This document shows, in pieces, positions 16,905 through 25,039 of a stretch of 64,000 bases of DNA. Position numbers and translations under genes: made by a program. Every line of letters starts with the position of its first letter. The stretch's first letter is position 1. Source of the DNA: Polaribacter reichenbachii (GTDB taxonomy: Bacteria > Bacteroidota > Bacteroidia > Flavobacteriales > Flavobacteriaceae); NCBI RefSeq assembly GCF_001975665.1, contig NZ_CP019419.1:1674001-1738000 (forward strand), written 5' to 3'. Below the pieces are notes generated by a model, which worked only from the letters and a program-made list of their open reading frames with translations, did no database searches and had not been told where the DNA came from.

Positions 16905-17945
16905 ATGTTCAGTTTTATCAATATTGATGAAAATTCAAGAATACCAAAATACCAACAAATTGTAAATGTAATTATTCAAAATATTTCGAATGGGAATTTA
17001 GTTATAGATCAAAGAATACCCTCTATAAATAAATTTAGTGAAGAATTTTATTTATCTAGAGACACCGTAGAAAAAGCCTACAATATTTTAAAAGAAAGAA
17101 ATATAATTTCTTCTATAAAAGGTAAAGGATATTACATTACTAGAACAAAATTAATTTCTAAGATTAACATTTTATTCTTAGTAAATAAGTTAAGTTCGTA
17201 TAAATTAAAAATTTACAATTCTTTTATTGATAATATTGGAACTAATGCTCATACTGATCTTCAAATTTATCATTGTGATGAGTCTTTATTTTTAAATTTA
17301 TTAAATAAAAGTAAATCTGCATACGATTACTTTGTAATTATGCCTCATTTTAAATTTGATGGAGGTAAACATGTTAGTTACACAGAAGGAGTTATAGAAT
17401 TATTAAAAAAAATACCAAAAGAGAAATTAGTAATTTTAGATAACTTTAAAGAAGGTATAGAAGGTGGTGACATTGAGGTTTTTCAAGATTTTGAAAACGA
17501 CATTTACTATGCTTTAAAAGAAGCCTATCCTAAAATGAAAAAATATAATAATCTTATTTTATTTTATCCAACTAAAACCGTTTATCCTTATCCGAAAAGA
17601 ATCTTATTTGGGTTTAGAAAGTTTTGTTTTGAGTACAATATAGATTTTGAGTTTTTTGAAGAGGTTTACGAAGATATGATTATAAAAAAAGGGGATTTAT
17701 TTGTAACTATTGAAGAATCTGATTTGGTAACCTTAGTAAAAAGAACTAGAGAAGAAAACTTAGTACTAGGTAAAGATATTGGTATAATTTCTTATAATGA
17801 TACACCTCTAAAAGAGTTATTAGGTATAACAGTAGTATCGACTGATTTTAAGAAAATGGGCGAAATTTCTGCCAGGATGATTTTAAATAAAGAAAAAGGA
17901 CATTTAAAAGTTCCTTTTAATTTTATTGATAGAGCTTCTTTATAA
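16905..17945 (+). CDS. GntR-family transcriptional regulator with sugar-binding-protein-like domain
   Basis: A regulator of 346 aa. Residues about 1-78 are a GntR winged helix-turn-helix (IPKYQQIVNVIIQNI, then LSRDTVEKAYNILKERNII and GKGYYI). The remainder resembles the periplasmic-binding-protein/LacI fold used for sugar sensing: IGIISYNDTPLKELLGITVVS near residue 290 is a typical stretch. It is transcribed divergently from the rhamnose operon across a 183-bp gap, so a rhamnose-pathway ligand is likely. It is the only transcription factor encoded in the carbohydrate locus. It is therefore the first candidate for binding the seven shared operators. However, those are direct repeats, whereas GntR proteins mostly bind inverted repeats, and none faces its own gene. 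Its role as master regulator is unproven. Confidence 0.85.
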   Translation: MFSFINIDENSRIPKYQQIVNVIIQNISNGNLVIDQRIPSINKFSEEFYLSRDTVEKAYNILKERNIISSIKGKGYYITRTKLISKINILFLVNKLSSYKLKIYNSFIDNIGTNAHTDLQIYHCDESLFLNLLNKSKSAYDYFVIMPHFKFDGGKHVSYTEGVIELLKKIPKEKLVILDNFKEGIEGGDIEVFQDFENDIYYALKEAYPKMKKYNNLILFYPTKTVYPYPKRILFGFRKFCFEYNIDFEFFEEVYEDMIIKKGDLFVTIEESDLVTLVKRTREENLVLGKDIGIISYNDTPLKELLGITVVSTDFKKMGEISARMILNKEKGHLKVPFNFIDRASL

Positions 17946-17947
17946 TT

Positions 17948-19738
17948 TTACTGCTTTAGTAGGTTTAAAAACTCTTTTTCTGAAATAGTAAAAATACTAC
18001 CATGCCTTGCGCCTTTTGGAAAAGATATTTGGTCTGAAATATCTTCCCAATTTTTTAAGTCTAATGATTTTACAGCACCATATTTGTGGTCTCTATACTT
18101 ATCAAAATATACAATCCAACTTCCTTTAATTTTAATTGCTGTAGGGCCTTCTGACCAATAATTACCAGTTATTGCTTTGCTAGCTTTAGTATATGGACCT
18201 GTTATTTTTTTAGCAAAAGAAACTTTTAAGTTTTTTTGAATAGGTTTTTTAGTTTCGTCTTTTAAAAACATTATAAATCTATTTCCGTCTTTTTGAATTG
18301 AAGCATCTATGGCATTAAACCCTGGATCATATAATAATTTTGTTTCTGTAAAGGTTTCGAAATCTTTGGTTTTTGTATAATATATTCTATGATTATAACC
18401 TTGGTCTTCTGTAATTTGAGTTTCTGGAAATTTACCAAAAACAGTGCTCGACCAATAAATCATATATTCTTTTTTTGATGCTTGATAAGTTATTTCTGGA
18501 GCCCAAGTATTTCTTGTTGCATTTTCCTTTTCCATTACTGGGATAAACTTTTGTTTGCTCCAATTAATTAGATCTTTAGATGATGCATAGCCAATACCTT
18601 TGTCTGTCCAACTTACTGTCCAAACCATATGAAATAAACCATCATCACCTTTTATAATGCATGGATCTCTCATTAATTTGTCTTTACCAACCTTTGGTTC
18701 TAAAAAAGATTTATCATTGTTTAAAGCAATAAAATCATATCCGTTTTTACTATACGCTAATCGTAACCCATCTTCTCCATTTCCTTTAAAATACGAAAAC
18801 ATATAAATCTCTTTTTTAGGTAGTAAAGACTTTTCTCTTAACCAGTTTTCCACTTCATTTGGCCAATTTGTATGCGTACCTTTTTTGCCCAAACCAAAAC
18901 CATGCCCACCATCTTGATAAAGATGCATTTCTGCAGAAACATTATTCTCTTTTAATTTTAAATAATATTGTATACTATTTTCTACCAATACACTTTTATC
19001 ATTAGTAGCATGAACTAAAAATGTTGGCGGAGTTTCTTTTGTAATGTGTTTTTCATTAGAATACTTTTCAATTAAAGCTTTTGATGGATTATTACCTAAT
19101 AATTTGTTTTTAGACCCTTGATGTGTTATTCCTTTTTCCATAGAAATAACAGGATAAATAAGTAAAGAAAAGTCTGGTTTTGCACTAATTGCGTCATTTT
19201 TATAAACGGAGTCTTTGTAATGAGTAGAAATTGTTGAGGCTAAATGACCTCCAGCAGAAAAACCTATAACACCAATTTTATTTGGATCTAAATTCCATTT
19301 TTTAGCATTTCTTCGAACTTTTCTAATGGCTTCTTGTGCATCTTGCAGAGGACCAATAGATTTATCTTGCATTATTAAATCAGAAGGTAATCTGTAATGC
19401 AATACAAAAGCAGAAATGCCTATAGAATTAAACCATTTTGCAATTTTATAACCTTCCTTAATATGTGATAAAACAGAATATCCACCACCTGGAAAAATTA
19501 TAACTCCGGTATTATTATTGTTAGTATTATCAACTAAAAAAACTTGTAAAGTTGGATCTGTAACTTTTTTAATTCCTGTAGCTTGTCCTTTATCGTTTAA
19601 TCTAATTTCTTGAGAATATGATTTATTTTTAATTTCATTTGGAACATTTTTCCACAGCTTAATTGCTTTTTCTTGAGCATTAAAATGATTTACCAATAAG
19701 AAAATGAATACAACCTTAAAGATGTTTTTTTTTGACAT
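17948..19738 (-). CDS. Carbohydrate esterase - GH43-like fusion protein
   Basis: An exported protein of 596 aa with signal peptide MSKKNIFKVVFIFLLVNHFN. Residues about 40-300 are an alpha/beta-hydrolase of the acetyl-xylan-esterase-like type, with serine in VIGFSAGGHLAS, aspartate in LVHATNDKSV and histidine in DGGHGFGLG, so the triad is complete. Residues about 310-596 are a five-bladed propeller of GH43 type, with candidate acids in MRDPCIIKGDDG, NAIDASIQKDG and YWSEGPTAIKIKG. Such a protein could deacetylate and then cleave a terminal arabinose, xylose or galactose on a pectin side chain; the sugar is not predictable. It is the last gene of a four-gene operon that starts with PL22, and its stop lies close to the convergent stop of the GntR gene. 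Confidence 0.8.
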   Translation of the reverse strand: MSKKNIFKVVFIFLLVNHFNAQEKAIKLWKNVPNEIKNKSYSQEIRLNDKGQATGIKKVTDPTLQVFLVDNTNNNNTGVIIFPGGGYSVLSHIKEGYKIAKWFNSIGISAFVLHYRLPSDLIMQDKSIGPLQDAQEAIRKVRRNAKKWNLDPNKIGVIGFSAGGHLASTISTHYKDSVYKNDAISAKPDFSLLIYPVISMEKGITHQGSKNKLLGNNPSKALIEKYSNEKHITKETPPTFLVHATNDKSVLVENSIQYYLKLKENNVSAEMHLYQDGGHGFGLGKKGTHTNWPNEVENWLREKSLLPKKEIYMFSYFKGNGEDGLRLAYSKNGYDFIALNNDKSFLEPKVGKDKLMRDPCIIKGDDGLFHMVWTVSWTDKGIGYASSKDLINWSKQKFIPVMEKENATRNTWAPEITYQASKKEYMIYWSSTVFGKFPETQITEDQGYNHRIYYTKTKDFETFTETKLLYDPGFNAIDASIQKDGNRFIMFLKDETKKPIQKNLKVSFAKKITGPYTKASKAITGNYWSEGPTAIKIKGSWIVYFDKYRDHKYGAVKSLDLKNWEDISDQISFPKGARHGSIFTISEKEFLNLLKQ

Positions 19739-19744
19739 TTATTT

Positions 19745-20869
19745 TTATTTTAAACGATACACTTCTGAACCAGCAAGTAAAAAGCAACCTAAACCATAAT
19801 CTTCAAAATCTGGAATTTTATTATATGATAATGGCTGACCGTCTTTTGGCTCTTTTCCTGTAGACTGTAAATAACCTAAAAAGCCATTTTTATGTAATGC
19901 TTCTTTTGTTATAGCCTGCCATCCTTTAAGAATTACGGGTAAATATTTACTTCTGTCTAAAATACCGTTATTTACACCATAAGCCATTGCATACACAAAA
20001 AGTGCGGTACCAGATGTTTCTTTCCCTCCAAAATGATTGGAGTCATGCAAGCTAACGTTCCAAAAACCATCTTTTCTTTGAATAGGTACTAAAGCTTCTG
20101 CCATAGATTGTAAGTCTAAAATATATTGCTCTCTGTGTGGAGTGTTTTTTGGTATAATAGAAAGCACTTTTGCCAAAGCTCCAATTACCCATCCATTTCC
20201 TCTGCTCCAATAAGAATCTTCTCCATTAGGTTCTGTATAAGGTGGGTCAAAATCTTTATCTCTCCACCACAAACCATCTTTTGGGTTATACAAACCATTA
20301 TCGCCATGATTATTTCTAGTATATATGTACATATCATACATTTTTTCAAAATAACGATTATCATTCTCTAACACACCTAATTTTGCAAAGACAGGCATAC
20401 CCATTTGTATAGCATCAATCCAAGACCAATCGTCTAATTGAGGTGTATTTAATAGCATATTAATTAAAGCTTTCGTGTTTTTTAATTTTTTAGCATCTGG
20501 CTCTAGATTGTATAAATCTATATAGGTTTGGGCAGCACAATAGTCGTCAGCATTTCTATTGGCATTTCCATTTCTAAAACCCCATTTATGAAATTCTGCC
20601 CAATCGTATGCATAGTTATAATATTCTTCTTTTGGATAAATTTCATATAAAGCCATCAACCCTTCATAATACACACCACGAGTCCAAATATTACTAGGTC
20701 TTTCTTTATTGGTGATAATTGTTTTACCAACATCTTGCCACTTGTTCATAAAGTATTTATTTGCAAGTTGCATTTGTTGAAGCACTTCCTTTTTATCTGG
20801 AAGTTCTTGAGAGTTTACTATTTGTAATGATAATAGTAGAGAAATAAAACAGATTATAGGTGTTTTCAT
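19745..20869 (-). CDS. GH105 unsaturated rhamnogalacturonyl hydrolase
   Basis: A GH105 enzyme of 374 aa with a signal peptide ending near QIVNSQ, so probably periplasmic. GH105 enzymes hydrate and release the 4,5-unsaturated uronic acid left at the non-reducing end by pectate or rhamnogalacturonan lyases. Family landmarks are RPSNIWTRGVYYEGLMALY, NADDYCAAQTYIDLY, which holds the catalytic aspartate, and DSYWSRGNGWVIGALAKVL. The length is typical. It would act on the products of the PL9 lyase encoded at 29259-30899. The gene lies 1-2 bp from GH106 and 6 bp from the CE-GH43 gene, so it is tightly operonic. Confidence 0.92.
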   Translation of the reverse strand: MKTPIICFISLLLSLQIVNSQELPDKKEVLQQMQLANKYFMNKWQDVGKTIITNKERPSNIWTRGVYYEGLMALYEIYPKEEYYNYAYDWAEFHKWGFRNGNANRNADDYCAAQTYIDLYNLEPDAKKLKNTKALINMLLNTPQLDDWSWIDAIQMGMPVFAKLGVLENDNRYFEKMYDMYIYTRNNHGDNGLYNPKDGLWWRDKDFDPPYTEPNGEDSYWSRGNGWVIGALAKVLSIIPKNTPHREQYILDLQSMAEALVPIQRKDGFWNVSLHDSNHFGGKETSGTALFVYAMAYGVNNGILDRSKYLPVILKGWQAITKEALHKNGFLGYLQSTGKEPKDGQPLSYNKIPDFEDYGLGCFLLAGSEVYRLK

Positions 20870-20870
20870 T

Positions 20871-23603
20871 TTAATTTTCTTTTAAAGGAGTTATTGATAC
20901 TGGTCCTAAAATTCCTGAAGGCATAGGACTCCATTTTGTGGCGTCAAACTTTTGATAATCTTTATTTACCATATTTATTTCATAAAAATTCTTCCATTCT
21001 TCACCTCGCATTTCTTTAGCTCTAATTCTGTTTGCAGCAAGGTTAGTTACTTCTAAAGTTAATTTGTTTTTACCTTTTTTTAATTCTCCTATATTAATTT
21101 CAAAAGGATTAGACCAAAGTGTTCCAACAAATTTATTGTTAATCCAAACTTTTGCGCTTTCTCTAACATCTCCCAATTTTAATAGCCAATTAGATTGGTT
21201 TTCTTTAGGGTTTAGAAAAGTGATTTCATACTTAGCTGTTCCAGAAAAATTTGCTGAATTTTCATTAAAAGAAGTCCAAGATTTTAAATTGGTTATTGTT
21301 TGATTAGAAGGTAATTCTGGTCCGCCTTTTAAGAAGGTTACATTCCATTTTCCAGTTATAGGATAAGAAATTGTTTCTTCTTTAAAATACTCCCAATTTT
21401 TAAGATTAGTGCTATTCGTTGTTTTTAAAAATAACGATTCGCCAGATTTTAATTGAACTTTAACCATTGTTTTATTATTAACCTTTTTGCTTTGGGCTAT
21501 ACCAGAAGTGGATAAATTAGGATTAAAAATTTCAATCAATTCTGATTTTGTATTGATTGGAATAAATTTATCTATATCATGAGTTGTGTGATTAACAATA
21601 TAATAAATCTTGTCTCCATTAATGTCTCTTCTAATATATTTAAGACCTGTTTTTACTAAAGTTTCAGGTTCTATATTAGCTGTACTTAATTCTGAAAAAA
21701 TATCTTTAGATTTTGATATATTATTTAAGTTAAATAGCTTTTTTAATTCTTCTGTTTTTATTTTATAATCCTTAAAACCGGGTACAGTTTTAGGAATATC
21801 TTGGAATATAATTTTTGCTCCTTGATTTTTTAATTCTATTAATTTTTTGGCTGTAGCAAATGGAATATTTTTTAAAGTTGGTATAATTAAACTTTTGTAA
21901 TTGCCACCAGGTAATATTATTTCACCATTTTTTACTTTTGCATTTTCTATAAAATTATCTGAAACAAAATCTACTCCATAACCTTTTTGTAGTAAGCTTT
22001 TTGTTGTTAAATAAAAGGGTTGATTATGAAGCCACTCATCTAAAGAATGTATTTTAAATTGAAAGAATAATTGGCCTTTTAAATGTGAATTTAATACATC
22101 AAAAATTGGCCAATATAATAAGGTCTCATTATCTGGGTTTCCAGATTGTAATAATTTTTGACAGTTTTCAATGTATCTAAATAATGCATTTTCATCTTCT
22201 CCTAATCCTAAATTTGGATTAAAATTTACAGAGGCATAAAATTTCCAGCCTGGCCAAACTGCTCTTTTTGGTGAATAAGTTGTTCCGTGTAAAAAAATAT
22301 GATTAATACCATTTAAAAATAAATCTTCTACTTCTGGTTTTGTTTGTGATAAAGCCGTTTTAAAATGATCTCTTAACCAGGTAAAAGTCTCTGAAGATGT
22401 TAATGGTTTACCAGCAATATGAGCTGCAGAAGATGAGAATTTTAACATAACAGGGTCTGCATCTCCTTCTCTAATATCTTCTTTTTCTCTTCTAAAACCG
22501 TTAATATCGTAAGGCATAGAGCCAAATGTTTCACATTCTGGAATATCTGCAGAAGCGTAAAAATCTATTAAATTTCCTGGTGAACCATGAGCTTGTAACC
22601 TAGACATAAATCCATTATTATTTGCCCATTCTGTCCAAGGTTTATCAAACCTATATAATAACAAATCAGATAAAGTTTGCCTATAATCTCCTTTTACTCT
22701 ATTACCTTCTTCTGTTTCTTCTGAGTTTAATAAGAGTGGTAAATGTGGTTTTAAATCATACCCTCTATATTTTTTAAAAGCTTCAAAAAAGTTAGGAGTA
22801 AAATCAGTACCGTAAACTTCATAACTATCATTAAAAATAGAACGAATTTTTCCATCAAAATTTTTAAAAGCTTCATCAAAAGGAGTTACATATTTCTGTA
22901 AAGCCTCTTCAGAATAATGGTCTAATGTAAAACCTTTTGCTCCTGGTGCAGCTCTTTTAACTTGTTGTCTTGTTTTTCCTGTAAATACAAAATAAAGGGT
23001 ATAGTTGTCGTCTTTTGCTTCAAATTGGATGGTATTATTTTTTACAAAAGAAGTTAACTCTTTATATACTCCATTTTCTCCAAAAGCTAAAACACTATTT
23101 AAAACAGCCGTTTTTTTATCTTTTGGTTCATTAACACTAATTTCTTGATTAAAAGTTGTTCCTTTTTTTACAGTATATTTTTGAGTAATAAGTTTAGTAG
23201 CTGCAAATTCTTGAGTAACTTGAGGTCCACCATAAGGCCAACCTGTACCTAATGTTAAGTCTACAGCCATGCCTAAACTATCAGCAATTTTTGTGGTATA
23301 ACTTAACATTCTCATCCAATCTGGAGAGAGATAGTCAATAAAATTGTCTTCTTCTCCTTTAACACCATAAATTGGCGCAATTTCTACACCTCCAATTCCT
23401 ACATTATGTAAATCGATTAAGTTTTGTTTTAAGTTTACAGAATCTACAGCACTTCCCATCCACCACCAACGTGTCCATGGTTTTGCTTGAGATTTTGTGC
23501 TCTTAAAAGAAAAAACATTTTTGGTGTTTTCTTGTTTTTTTGAACAGGATGAAATGAAAATACACAATCCTAATAAAATAAATAAACTCTTTTTTAACAT
23601 CAT
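20871..23603 (-). CDS. GH106-family alpha-L-rhamnosidase
   Basis: A lipoprotein of 910 aa (signal ending FISSC) with the GH106 architecture. The N-terminal PWTRWWWMGSAVDSVNLKQN and GIGGVEIAPIYGVKG open the catalytic barrel, and LTLGTGWPYGGPQVTQEFAA follows. The C-terminal region carries jelly-roll domains (VWINNKFVGTLWSNPFEI and the following Leu-rich strand). GH106 enzymes remove alpha-L-rhamnose, including from rhamnogalacturonan oligosaccharides, and this one would supply the rhamnose operon. A lipid anchor facing the periplasm or the surface is expected. It is the second gene of the operon led by PL22, 5 bp downstream of it. Confidence 0.88.
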   Translation of the reverse strand: MMLKKSLFILLGLCIFISSCSKKQENTKNVFSFKSTKSQAKPWTRWWWMGSAVDSVNLKQNLIDLHNVGIGGVEIAPIYGVKGEEDNFIDYLSPDWMRMLSYTTKIADSLGMAVDLTLGTGWPYGGPQVTQEFAATKLITQKYTVKKGTTFNQEISVNEPKDKKTAVLNSVLAFGENGVYKELTSFVKNNTIQFEAKDDNYTLYFVFTGKTRQQVKRAAPGAKGFTLDHYSEEALQKYVTPFDEAFKNFDGKIRSIFNDSYEVYGTDFTPNFFEAFKKYRGYDLKPHLPLLLNSEETEEGNRVKGDYRQTLSDLLLYRFDKPWTEWANNNGFMSRLQAHGSPGNLIDFYASADIPECETFGSMPYDINGFRREKEDIREGDADPVMLKFSSSAAHIAGKPLTSSETFTWLRDHFKTALSQTKPEVEDLFLNGINHIFLHGTTYSPKRAVWPGWKFYASVNFNPNLGLGEDENALFRYIENCQKLLQSGNPDNETLLYWPIFDVLNSHLKGQLFFQFKIHSLDEWLHNQPFYLTTKSLLQKGYGVDFVSDNFIENAKVKNGEIILPGGNYKSLIIPTLKNIPFATAKKLIELKNQGAKIIFQDIPKTVPGFKDYKIKTEELKKLFNLNNISKSKDIFSELSTANIEPETLVKTGLKYIRRDINGDKIYYIVNHTTHDIDKFIPINTKSELIEIFNPNLSTSGIAQSKKVNNKTMVKVQLKSGESLFLKTTNSTNLKNWEYFKEETISYPITGKWNVTFLKGGPELPSNQTITNLKSWTSFNENSANFSGTAKYEITFLNPKENQSNWLLKLGDVRESAKVWINNKFVGTLWSNPFEINIGELKKGKNKLTLEVTNLAANRIRAKEMRGEEWKNFYEINMVNKDYQKFDATKWSPMPSGILGPVSITPLKEN

Positions 23604-23608
23604 AAAGA

Positions 23609-24838
23609 TTATTGTTCTTTTTGAAGGTTTACCCTATATATCTGTGTAGATCCTTCAAAATTTGCTCTAAAAATTAGCTGTTTTCCATCTGGTGTAAAAT
23701 GAATATTTGGTTCTAAATCATAATTGTGGTTTTTCATATTTACCAATTTAGTGGCAGCTAAACTATCATTTTTTGGTATAAAATGGTAAATCCATTTTGC
23801 ATCTTTTGCTCTAGCTACCTGACTTTCATCTCCACCATCACCAGCAAAAGTTTTCATGTCTGGAGCTATATTATAATGGATAGACCATTCGTCTCTTTTT
23901 AATCCATATCTCGTTTCTTTACCAGTTTCTATATTTTTACCAGCTAAATAAAAGGTTACACTTCTTGGAACTTGTAAATCGTACCAGATGGTATTTCCAT
24001 CAGGACTAAAAAATTCGTGACCTGCAATCTCTCTTTCTACTGTTCTCTTATGAATGAGTTTGTTTTCTTTTGTTTTGATATGTATATTCCAAATTCTGTC
24101 TACTTTATGCCAAGGCCCTTCATGACAATACATTAAGACATCTGGATTTGTTGGTGAAAATTGAATATGATTTAACCATGCATTCTCTGAGTAAATTTGT
24201 TCTAGTTTTTTTGAGTTAACATCTAAAATAACTAAGCTTCTTTCTAATTTAGCTTCGTAAATTTTATCAAAATAACCTGTTTTCTTAGGATTTTTTTTAA
24301 GAATTTCATTTTCTTCTTTAGTAATTAATGCACCTCCTAAAAGTTTTTCGTCTGCATTTAAACTAGTTATTGAGCCAATAACACTATCATGAAACTTATA
24401 AATAAACTCTGTTTTTTTAGTATCTAAATGAGTATAAAACACACTATCATTAATCATATAAAATACCTTTCTAGTTTTGGATCCTAAAATTTCACCTTTT
24501 TTTCTACCTTTCTTATATGTAACTTGTTCTATTTGATTTGTTCTTAAATTTACAGAGAAAAATTGATTTCCATCAGAAACACTTCCTGAAAAAATCATTA
24601 AATCGTCTTTGCCATCTAATGATTTATAAAAAGGATTATTATGAAAATAAAAACTTCTATTGTTACCTTCTCTTTTTACAATTTTTTCAATTTTATGATT
24701 TGTAGCTGCATCTATCCAAATATTAGCTAATGAACTTTCTTTACTTGTTTCTAAAACAGGAATCTTTTTGATAGTTTTAGTAGAGCAAGAAAATAATATA
24801 ATAGTAAAAAGAAAAAGTACAAAATTATATATTTTCAT
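23609..24838 (-). CDS. PL22 oligogalacturonate lyase, lipoprotein
   Basis: A protein of 409 aa with a lipoprotein signal (LFTIILFSCSTK). The rest is a seven-bladed beta-propeller of the oligogalacturonate lyase family (PL22). Supporting stretches are REGNNRSFYFHNNPFYKS, IAGHEFFSPDGNTIWYD, IAPDMKTFAGDGGDESQVA and NYDLEPNIHFTPDGKQLIF; the histidines in these segments are candidates for the Mn-binding site known in the family. It would cleave unsaturated and saturated digalacturonate to monomers, which shows that the glycan target has homogalacturonan or galacturonate-rich parts. Classic PL22 enzymes are cytoplasmic, so the lipoprotein signal places this one in the envelope. It is the first gene of its operon, behind operator site B. 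Confidence 0.85.
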   Translation of the reverse strand: MKIYNFVLFLFTIILFSCSTKTIKKIPVLETSKESSLANIWIDAATNHKIEKIVKREGNNRSFYFHNNPFYKSLDGKDDLMIFSGSVSDGNQFFSVNLRTNQIEQVTYKKGRKKGEILGSKTRKVFYMINDSVFYTHLDTKKTEFIYKFHDSVIGSITSLNADEKLLGGALITKEENEILKKNPKKTGYFDKIYEAKLERSLVILDVNSKKLEQIYSENAWLNHIQFSPTNPDVLMYCHEGPWHKVDRIWNIHIKTKENKLIHKRTVEREIAGHEFFSPDGNTIWYDLQVPRSVTFYLAGKNIETGKETRYGLKRDEWSIHYNIAPDMKTFAGDGGDESQVARAKDAKWIYHFIPKNDSLAATKLVNMKNHNYDLEPNIHFTPDGKQLIFRANFEGSTQIYRVNLQKEQ

Positions 24839-24860
24839 TTAGTTTAAATTTAATTTAAAT

Positions 24861-24878
24861 GCCTTAAAATTTTAAGGC
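24861..24878. repeat. Perfect 18-bp palindrome at the expected transcript start of the PL22 operon
   Basis: GCCTTAAAA followed by TTTTAAGGC. It directly follows the -7 box of the minus-strand promoter and would form a stem at the very 5' end of the mRNA. A similar palindrome sits at the start point of the gene at 3501. Confidence 0.55.
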
Positions 24879-24927
24879 AAAAATATGTTTATAGAATAAA
24901 AATCCTGTCCTGTGCTGTCCTGTCAAA
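24878..24927 (-). promoter_or_regulatory. Operator site B and promoter of the PL22-GH106-GH105-CE/GH43 operon
   Basis: The repeat unit occurs three times with 10-bp spacing: AATCCTG (24901-24907), TGTGCTG (24911-24917) and a weaker TGTCAAA (24921-24927). The best -7 box, TATTTTTG on the minus strand (24885-24878), is 15 bp away instead of the 20 bp seen at the other sites. This is the least regular of the seven. Confidence 0.6.
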
Positions 24928-24973
24928 TTTAGAATTAAATGCTGTTTTGGTAGTATAAAATTGAAAATTCTGT

Positions 24974-25018
24974 CAGCATAGCACAGGATACAAACACTAA
25001 TAATTTAAAATATTTTAG
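24974..25018 (+). promoter_or_regulatory. Operator site C and promoter of the GH31-sulfatase-rhaM operon
   Basis: CAGCATA-GCA-CAGGATA (24974-24990), 20 bp of spacer, then TATTTTAG (25011-25018), one mismatch from the -7 consensus. It faces the ATG at 25040. Confidence 0.68.
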
Positions 25019-25039
25019 AGTTTTCAATTCAACTATTTT

